From Ctena decussata (Eukaryota > Mollusca > Bivalvia > Lucinida > Lucinidae): DNA of 64,000 nt. This document shows positions 35,246 through 46,300 of this stretch, piece after piece. Numbering within the stretch: position 1 is the first letter of the stretch; each line of letters opens with the position of its first letter. The notes below the pieces were generated by a model. The model did not search any database. It had not been told where the DNA came from and worked only from the letters and a program-made list of their open reading frames with translations. A program made the translations under genes and the position numbers. The stretch lies in assembly GCA_963989385.1 (NCBI GenBank), contig OZ022511.1:28514503-28578502 (forward strand), read 5' to 3'.

Positions 35246-38200
35246 GAATCTACATCAGAATGGACCTCGCCTTGACAGAAAGTTTCAAACACAAATAAAT
35301 TTGTTTCCATGCCTGGCGTTTTATTTCCTTTCTCATAGAGAGCTGAATTTGTTCCCGGCTTGGAGCGAATTCTATCCTCTACAATTAGCCTCTGACCCTT
35401 TTGGGGCAAACTCCTTCCTCGAAGAGTAGCCTCATGGCTCAGTAAGAAGGCAGGCAAATGCATCACGGTTAGAGTCTACATTTGAGCGGAGACACGATAA
35501 AACCAACAAAGTGGCATGTGCACTACGCGAAGACACAGATCAGCCTGGGCATCCGCCAAGTCTGAACAGTCTTTGCTTTGCGCGTACAGGGTAGCTAAGG
35601 ATCCAAGCTACTTCCATGCAGACAGCGAAGACTCTGATTAGACTGGGCGGATGCCCAGGCTGATCCCAGTCTTTGCTGGCGCAAATGCCACTTTGTTGGT
35701 TCTGTCGTGTCGCGGCTGAATATTATTTACCTTAAAAGGTCTTTCCCCAGAATGTTGTCTGATATGGGTTCTGAGGATACTGGATGCTGTAAAGGATTTG
35801 TTACAGTACACACATTTGTACGGACGCTCGCCCGAATGAACCTGTCAAAATAAATGGCTTAGTATAAGAAAACACTCGCTTCAGGTGAATGGGGACACTT
35901 AGAGGGGAGGTAATTCTATAAGGACAGAAATGTCTTCTAAGCACATATGGAGACCATCGTTACGAGAATTGGAAAAGCAACAACAACTAAGCTCGAAATT
36001 GGTTAAAAAAAACAACAACCAAATATATATGATCGCTTCTATATAAGCGTTACGCATACCGACTCAGATCCTGTACCATGTTGTGTAATATTTGATATAT
36101 GCATTTTCTATGAACAAACTGAGCATAAATGTGATGTGTCAGTAAGCATATAAAAGTAAGTGTTCGGCTAAGTTTCTATAAGCAAATGTGCACCAGAACA
36201 TGAGTGCGGGCTGTGGGATTCGAATCTGGGGTGGTGGTCAGGCGATGGTGCTGGTTATAACTTCCTGTACCGGTGCGTCCTACTTATTTGGATAAAAGTA
36301 GGGCAAGAGCCTACTGTGCTTGCAGGGGGCTGTTTGAATTTTTAACTCTCTTGTCTATCATTTCTCTTTTCTTTCTCTCTCTCTCTCTGGGAGACGGCCA
36401 GATATAGACTAAAATACTTTCTTAAAGGACCGTAAACCCCCAAACAACCAACCAAAATCTGTCCTTATATACTGAAAGAATCCATTTGTAATCTAACGGT
36501 GTGAGGTTCAGCTTTTTTATTCTTTCGTTTTCCTTACGAGCAAAGGTCCCATTTTTTCTCATGCAAACACTGTATACCTTTATCAGCCGCTGCAGAGAAC
36601 TGAGTCTGCCCTGTTCGCTAATGTCCCTTTATAGGATACTAGTCATCACTTACGAGCCTACGTCATTTAGAATAAACCGACTATATTTATAGACACTTAC
36701 CCGCATATGTTTATTGAGACTAGACGACTGACTGAAGCTTTTCCCGCAAACACCGCACTTATGTGGTCGGTGTTTCTCGTGCACGTGAAGGATGTGTATA
36801 CGTAAACGATCTCTCTTCTCAAACGATCTGAAATAATGGAGGGTTTACATAGAGGATCTTACATGAGTGTTCATGTATTATTGAATTTATTAAACCAGTT
36901 GGGGAAAAAGATAAGATGCGAGGCTTTGCCGAGCATCTTATCGGTTTTCCCCAACGAGTTTAATAAATTCAGTAAAACAGGAGCACGAATGCAAGATTCT
37001 ATTTATCATATGACACTAAAATCGCATTTTATCAGCAGAATTTGCACTAAAACGGCACGATTTCGCCATAAGAAAACGCGACGTTTATATGGACGTCAAC
37101 GTATAACGTTACGACGTAATTTGCATATTTAATCCACCAGTGCATTATTGCATTTAATGCATGGCTTTATAACACTCTCAGATGCGACGTCATATGATAA
37201 ATGATATTCTTTCATTGATGAATAAAACTTATGATAAGTTAAGAATAAGTTTTTCTCACCCAGCGGACACGAATACCCCTTACTACAGCTGTCTGAGATT
37301 TTTTCTGAGATCTCGGCCTGCCATCTCATCCTGGACTCTGATAACTGTCTCAGTATGTCAGTAATTGCTATAGATAAAGAAGAGCTCAATCATACTGCAA
37401 AGGTACGGTCGAAGTTCATCTCAAACTACTGATATTTCAAAGTAAATTTTCTGGTCCCAGAAAATTTACTTTAAAAAAAACACACAGTAGTTTTAAATAA
37501 CAAGAGTTCAAATTTTAAGAAAAACAGGAAATGTGACCGAAGTATATTCTTTGATATTGAGACATCAGTGTTAGAGATAACGCGGATATTGAGATATCAG
37601 TGTTAGAGATAACGCGGAGAGTCAACTGTCAGTAAGAACAACTCACCTTGTACAAAGGTGACATGGAAATTTCCTGTCGCCTTGGTCCACACATCTTGTG
37701 TACTTGAGGTGTTTGTCTTTGTAATATTTATACGCAAACACTTTACCACAACGCTCACACTGAAATCCTTCACCACCTGAAATTAATCATAGTAACGACA
37801 GGCCCGGATCCAGACCATCACATACTGGTGGGGCTCTGGATAACTGGTGGGGCTGTGAGGTGCCGAAATGTATGTGTGGGGGGAGGGGCTTGAAAATATT
37901 TAAAGTTCAATTTCAAGAGATTTTTTATATTTTTTTTCCTTGAAATATATGGTGTGATATCTCATTAGAATCGCCTCCCCGAGGCGATTCTGATGAGATG
38001 TCACAACATCTATTTTGAAAATTTTGATCTAACCACATTGGATATTTTTTCTCAAACTGTCATCAGACACTTCTTATTATCTGGAGGCCTACATATCATA
38101 TATAACACAGCGGTTAAATGGCGGGGCTGCAGCCCCAAAGCCCATCCCCTGGATCCGGTGCTGATTACGAAGACATTACTGGTTTAGTTTAAACATATCT

Positions 38201-40272
38201 TATTACAACAAAATGTAGATATACAATATTTTACAAGATACACTACTGATTAGGATGAGAATGGAAGCTAGACATTACTGGTTTGTCATTCTCCACCTTA
38301 ACGGATCATAGTAACGAAGACATTTCTGGCTTTATCCTTCTCCACTTGAAATTATTTAAAGTAACGAAGACGTTACTGACTTAACCCTTCTCCATCTGAA
38401 TGAACCACAGTAACAAAGATACAAGTGTTGTATATCAAGTTTCATGGCCACCAGTCAGAAGTTTTTGTTTAAGATTTTACCATACATTTATATGGACATG
38501 ATAGCCATCTTGGGCACGTGACCATAAGCCGTCAGGCAAATTTTAGTTCCCATGAACACTTGAAATTCCATATGAAATAGCGTGGCATTTGAATTTGAGA
38601 ACGTCGAAGTTTAAGTGAACTCGGAAAAACGTCAAAGTTTAAGTTAACTCGGAAAAACGTCAAAGTATGACCTTGACCTCTGGTACCAAAATATCTTTAT
38701 ATACTTATGAAGTTGACTGTATAACCCCGTTTTTATACCATATACTTCGATAGTTTCCAGGAAGTCTTATGGTGTATCATTTTTCCAATCAAACTACAAG
38801 GAAGCTAGTTCTGGAGAAGATTTTTATAGGTTTTGTCGTTTGTGGGCGTGACAGTCATCTCGGTTAAGTGACCAGGGGCCGTATTCATAAAACGACCCAA
38901 GTCGTTGCTACGCTGTTGCTAAGGCTAAATATCTATAAAGGAGATTCCCTACAACTATGAAACTATGAAATTTGCTCTGGAGGAACAGTCTTTGTAAGAC
39001 TGTTCCTCCAGAGCAAATTTCATAGTTGTAGGGAATCTCCTTCAAAGAAATTTAGCCTTAGCAACAGCATAGCAACCACTTAATACGGCCCCAGCACAAA
39101 TTTAATTTACAACAGAGTTGCTTATCCTGTTAGCTCCAAGCCTTCGGCTCAGATGAGGGAACAATCATGGTTCCTGTATGTCATCCTCATTCCGCTAAAT
39201 ACATACTTACCAAATGTTGCGCAGTTTAAAACGAGTACAGTCCATGCCCTCAGCACACTGGACATACCTGTCGCTGGCTGATCTGGGCACATGCATTTGG
39301 CATATGAGACGCGACTCGAGAAAATAAAAAAGTGACATGTGCGCCCAGTGCAGACTCAGATCAGCCTGGACATCCACCAAATCTGATCAGACTCTTTCCT
39401 TAACGCTTAAAGGGTAGCTAAGGGTCAAAGCTGGCTCCATGCGGACAACGAAGACTCTGATTAGACTGGACGGATGCCCAGGCTGATCTGAGTCGGCACT
39501 GGTGCACAACCACTTTGTTAGTTTTCTCGTGCCGCAGCTCATATTTGCTTGAAGACAAACTTTAGAGATTCTATCATTATCAAAGGTAAGTAAAATGTAC
39601 ATTCTATCTGAAAGTTTGAACCATAAGCTTTTCTTCTCCCAGCCTAGCTCATTTTTCGACTCAAACAGACTGATGAAAAACACTAAGGTCTGGTCAGATT
39701 TAGAAGATTTGTTGTAGATAAATTAATTTTGTATTATGTGGCGTCTTGGAAGGCTATTTGCTAGAAACAAACAGAGCTCTAGATAAGAGGGGTATTTGAT
39801 GATAATTGAGGGATAATTTTCTTTATTTCTCATAGAAACCATATGTTGTGACCCCTCATCTGAACCGTCTCGTCGAGACGGTTCATATGAGGGGTCACAA
39901 CATATGTTTTTATCCAGAATACACAAAAATTATCCTTAATTATCACCAAATACTCCCTCTTATCTAGGGCTCTGAACAAATGCCAATAAACAAGAATAAG
40001 AGGCTTGCTGATATCATTGTAGTTTAATGACAATTGCTCGGAACAGTGGTACTAAAAATCTTGTAACTCAAAATGACACCAGAAATAAATCCCCTACGTT
40101 TCTTAAATTGCAAATTAGAGCAGTTTTATAATGCTTATTACAGCTTATTTTATGTCTAACGGTGTTTGTTTTCATTTCTACGTTTCCAAAGCTTCGTTGC
40201 AAACATCACATTGCAAATACCAGGCTTGCGTGGGATTCGAATCAGGATCAGAATCAGAATCAGAATCGCTAG

Positions 40273-40324
<52 letters not shown>

Positions 40325-43300
40325 CAGTGCTCCAGATCGGAAGGGATTACAATGACAATTTAGAGACAATTCATAAAAAAGGGTAAAGGTTTCCCGAAGC
40401 CTAGTGGCCATTGGGGCTGTAGGGGTTAGAGACCCACCGTATCTTTAGCACAGTATATAAAAGGCGGATCGGCACCATGATCGAGTGGTTAGAGACTTTC
40501 GGTTATGGTGCAGAAGGTTGCGGATTCGAATCCGGATTCGGCCAGTCGAAGACTGGATAACTCTCTCTCTGTCAACCCAGCAGTACGTGGGTATCTTTGT
40601 CGAATCAGGGAAGGATTAGAGCGAATGGAGACAGATGTTTCCAGTTTTCCATATTTTCCTAATGAGGGGGTGGGGTAACAACATTTTTGTTGAGAAATTA
40701 CAAACATTATCTCAGAAGTATTCTCAAAATCCCAGCTCTGAAGTCTTAATAATATTTACTGGTGTCGTCTGTTTTTGCCAAGTTTTGGTTTTCCTCTGTG
40801 GTGAACTTCAGTGTGACAGGAATGCCCATAAACTGTAGATATTTGTCTCCGTACCATACTAAAACCTCCATGCCTGCCGATATATCACGGCACACCTAGA
40901 AAATATATGAAAGCATGCTTTTCACAAAAGTTCATATCGCTACCGTAGTTCGGATATTTTGCGAACGTTTATTTTCCAAAAAAAAAAAAAAAAAAAAAAG
41001 TTATACTGGCGTGCGACCAGTGGTGGCCGCGTACCAGTGGTGACCGTTTGCTTTTAACGGCGCAATTACGTATTTGATCCGGCTCAGATTTGGCCATTTT
41101 GTAAAAGGAAACAAAAGGAACTCCCACAAAAAAAAAACTGGTTAAATTATCTCCCCGGAAGGCAAAAGGTTAACAAGTTTCCAAAGCTACCCTCATACCA
41201 ACATTATTGCCTTGCCGGGGATCACAACCCTTGATACACACATAATTAAATACAGAAATAAACATGAACCAATTGCTTTATAAATGATTACCTATGACGA
41301 AAATGGTATAACCTGCAACCAGCCTGCAAAAAAGCATCTAAATTCTTGTAAATGACAACACACGTGTAACCATTATTTATGTTTGTTTTCGACGTAATGT
41401 AGCGTGCGCCTACAAAATGACTACGTCCGAGTTTTAAAGTCCGTTTCTGATTGTGGCTTATAGTCTATCTGTGCTGAACGCGCTAAAACTATTAAACTCT
41501 GACAAAGACCACAGACTTACATTGACGTATCATCAAAGTTTAAATCCACGACAAGGTTTTGAAAAATGCATCATTCAACGCATGGCATTCGTGACGGCCA
41601 TCACTGGTACGCCACGCTCGTATTTCAATGCGTTTTGGTGACCTAGTTTGAGGATCTGTCACAGGCACAAGTTATTGTCTATTTCAAAAAATAAATCAGT
41701 ATTACAACAACAGTTACCCCTAGTTTATTAAACTAAAATATAGAATCACTAATCACTATATGTCCGTTACAAGATAAAAAGAGTAACCAAAAAACGGCCA
41801 CCACTGGTCGCCCGCCAGTATATCCGAAAAGTTTTGATTTCGCAATTTTCATGAGAATGATAATTTCTAATGAACGCACAATTTTCAATTTCCACCCAGC
41901 ATGGGAATTAACAAAAATGAAAAAGATAAACTGGTTGAGTTATCACAAAACTTCCGAAAATGGCCAACCGAAATTTCGGTTTGACCACTTTCAGTTGTTT
42001 TGTGATAACTGGTCTTTCGGATGAGACTGTAAACCGAGGTCCCGTCTCCATATGCTTCAGTTTCCTTATTTTTTTTAATTTCAAGATGACAATGGAATTG
42101 TGTGTTTATCAGGCACAATGACGCTTTGCTTCGTTGACATATTGAAATAAATAGTTTTTGCCTCGCAGTTTCGCGAAAATAAATCGTTTGCAAATGTTAT
42201 TCGATTAAAAGTGCATGCAGAAGCTTGGCGTAGCTTACTTTGTTTTGGTACAGTCATTTCAAACTGAAAACCAACCAGGCCCAGAGGTTATAAAACTTGA
42301 GTACATCCTCAAACTCAAAATAAAGCACACTGATAAAGCACACTGATAAAGCAAACTCAAAATAAAGCACACTGATTGGCTGCTTCCGAAGCAGCCAATC
42401 AGTGTGCTTTATTTTGAGTTTTAGATTATTCTCAAGTTTTAAAACCTCGAACCCTGGAATTTTCTACTTTAAAAAAAGCTGGAAAATCTGTAATAAATAA
42501 ATATAGATAAATAAAGAAATAAATACATGTAAATAAATAAGAATAAATAAATAAAACAATGGTTCTTAAACGTTATGGAGAGCACGTGAATATGTTTGTA
42601 AAATGACAGTATGTTTTCTTATAGGAAGTAGAGTGTTTATTACATAAAATGCTGTACCTCATAATATATAAGTGTGCCGTCCTGGACAACTGTGAGGTTC
42701 TGTTCTGAACTATGTCTCGCACAGTTTACGTAAGACATCCAGTTCCCTGTCACCCCACGCCCATCAATAAAGTGACTTAGTTTGCCTTCTTTGAAAATCT
42801 GGAATTATTTGTAATAAATAAATAACAACATGACATTTTAGATATTTCTTTTTTCAGTTCTAACAATGATTTGTTTGATAGTAAAACACTGATCATTGAA
42901 AAAAGATCTTCGATACGGCATATGGAAGACAGAGCCCATCCCTCTCCTTATGCTGCAGTCAGCTACATTGGTTCGAACAGGTATCCACTTACTGCTGGGA
43001 TGACAGTGAAAATGTAACTAATAGGCGTTGGTCCGATGGAGATTCGAACCCGCGGCCTTGTATGTCATAGCCAAATGCCTCTAACCGCTCGACCACAGCG
43101 GTTCTTTAACTCCAAAGCAAACTTTCTTTACACGTACATACATAGGAGTCGAACAACATATACTTTGGCTGTATGCAGAAGTTTCAATTTTGATTTTAAG
43201 TTTCAGGTGGGAATGGAATTGCGCGTATACCAGGTGTGACTGAGGTAACAAAAACATGTTACTTACCTCCCACATGTAACTGTTGTCGTCAAAAGATTTA

Positions 43301-46300
43301 ATCTCGCTTGTATTAACTACTTTTCCCTTAAAGGGTCCATATCTGGTCCCTCTTGGTATTGTGTTCTTCCGACAAAATACTCCGTAGTGTACCGCTCCGG
43401 CAAACGTAGTTGGACAGATACACAACTCTGTGTGAAAATAAAAAAAAAATTGATCTTGCAAACAGCGCAGATTTAGATGAGGCGGCTCATGATAAGCCGC
43501 CTCATCTTTATCTACACTTTTTAGCCCTCTTGTCTTTTGTATGCTCAATATGATATAGCTTCATGAAAACTTTGTGGTTTCCTATTTTAAGCTTTAGTGT
43601 CAGCTAGCAAAGGCTCTTGTATAGTGTTTCTAATGAACTTTTCTTCTCTTTGCGTTTTTTTTCAATTTATTATTCGTTCGTTTCCTTCTTTCTATCGTCT
43701 TTATTTCTTTCTTTTGCCGCGGTATGCTATTTCAAGTTTTAACGTCAGATGACCAAGATTGTTGCTCTTTGTATGGTTTCATTTTATTCTTTGTTCTTTT
43801 CCTTCTTTCTAACGTCTTTATTTCTTTCTGTTTTATTCGTTTCTTTCTTTTTTTTTTGTTCTTCAACTTATTGCGTTTTTATGAATGACAAAATATTTTA
43901 TCAGTTACATTGAATAACATTCTATGGGTTGGTATTTATCTATTTCTCCACAAGAACCTCCAATACAAACGGAAGAATATTAAAATACAAACGTCCCTAT
44001 GGGAGGTCACTCTGATTTGGGATTATTGTCTCCCTCGTGACAGAGGAAGTTGTTCCATGTTGGATTAGAGCAAATTGTTTCCTTTGAACTGCCTCTCTGT
44101 GAGAAGGGATAGAAAGACTTTGAATGACCTTTCTTTAAAAAGGATATTATCTAAATGGTTTTGGGGAATGCATTTTTGTGACTTCCTATCTATTTCCCTA
44201 GAGAACGTAATCCTTCCAAAAGGAGTTTACTCATAAAAGATTAAACTTGGCCCCGACGGAGCAAAGTTATTTTTTAAAGGTTGAACCCGCTGAAAAGGAA
44301 TGTAAAAATAAAAATTGCAGCGTGCTATCCCTGATTTTTTCCGATATACCTTAAAAACTACAGCAGAAGTGTGTTACCTGGAGGAAGATCTTGAGGAGGA
44401 GGCTCTGCACGTGACAATTTGAAAGATGACATCATCATGACCGAATGTTGACCGTTATTGTTGGCAAGTATCCGGTCTATGCCTGAAAATATACAATAAC
44501 GATTATATATTAACTGGCAGTTACATACCAAAATCTAGCTGATGCACAATAATTTATCCATTAGCCTTGTCGACATTCACAATTTTGATGAAATTATGAA
44601 TCCAATTGATCACGGTTCTGGGTAACGAAAAATGACGGTCTTTGTTTTAAAGTCAAAATATGAAATTTGCTGATGTGAAAATTAAAGAGACAGAAAACAA
44701 ATTAATTAGATTAATACAAATTTGCGAGTGTAATGAGGAACAATATTCTTACTGTAGCTTGATTTCAAAACCCTGTTCGAATATAAATATGTTATTAAAA
44801 TATTGCCAGCATCGTCCCGTATTAACTCTTTAAGCATCAGAGACGAAAATAGCAGAATTTGCAAACATCGTAAATCCTGAGGAGGCGGCTCATGATGAGC
44901 CGCCTCATCTAGATCTACAATGTTTGCCCTCTAGCCTTTGAATTCTCAATATGAAATATCTTGGGCAAGACATTTATTTAATTTTGCAGACGTGAATTTT
45001 GTCGTCTGCTTTTTGGTGCCTAAAGAGTTAACCATGTACTGAACAGAGAAAGCACGGTATTAAACATCAGTTATTTCCCCTAGTACAATAAGAAAAAAAA
45101 ATGTTTGTTAACTTACCATGATTTAGCTCCCCTACTTTGAGACCGCTCAGCGCATGCGTACATGTACCTTGATTCCATGTTTGTGCTGTATAGCCATACA
45201 AAACATTGTCTAAATCTTGCTGGCTGCAAACAAACAAATGAAGTAGTAAATGAAACAGGATGTTAATAGTAATAATGATAAAAAGGGATAGACTTATTCA
45301 GTCACACACTTAAACTGAATAGGTACTCATTCATAGGCAGCAGTTCTGTTGTTTCGCTATTGTAAGAAGAAAGCGCTTTCTGAGACTCACTAAAGTGCTT
45401 CTCTTGGCGACAAAACCCTTCCAAATTCTTTCTTTAAGAATTGAATCCCATTATAAAGGACAATAACAATGGCATAGTTACTTCCCTGAAAGTGTATATT
45501 TTTCTGTCACAAATGCATGCATTTCTGTCACACAGTCACGGTTTGTTTTCATAAATGCATCGAGTTTTGTTAAATCTGCCATGAAGGACAAACCAATGCT
45601 CAACTGTGACAATACGTTGAATTTCTTATTTTTGTTCACACATACTAACACCCGCGCACGCGCCCAAATAACAAAACAAAACATTATCGAATCAACAATC
45701 AAAGAAGCTAGAAGAATCTATTTTAGTAGCAAAATAATAATAATGAAAAAAACTCTGACCAGACTGCGCAGTGCACAGGGGCGTAACTAGGGGCAATTTC
45801 ATAATACGCACAACCATGTTTTATTCTCTACTTCTTGAAGGGAAAGCTAGTATTTCAGCCACTTTGGTAATTGGTATTAAAATCTTGTCTAATTTATAAA
45901 TTTTCAGCATGCAAATATGCAGGTGCGTTTTGAAATTTTGTCAATTTTGACAAAATTTCAATACGCACTTGCGTATTTGCCGTATAGGTAGCTACGCCCT
46001 TGGTGCACATGCAGTGTTTCTACTCTGCAGTTCATAGTCTCACCTGAAGTAGAAGCTCCGGGGGAAAACCTGTTGTTGGTTCCCGTACAATATTCTATTG
46101 GACAGCTCTGAAAGTGCCTTGTAGCGAATTAGTTTTGACTGAGGTGATCCCTGGGCGTACAGAGTCTGTAGATGATCGTGGCCTTGTGGAACCAATCTGG
46201 ATATAAAAGACCAACAATTTATGTACAGCTTTGATATAATACCTTGATTTTTTTTTCGATTTTAATCCTTCAAATAAATAAAATATCTCACCATTCTGTC

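Noticed and set aside
40324..40337. Second end of the CAGTGCTCCAGAT element
   Set aside because: Only 13 bases match, no partner end is nearby, and it abuts a microsatellite.
40166..40411. RIRIRI/ERERER repeat ORFs on both strands
   Set aside because: Pure translation of cagaat and GA microsatellites.
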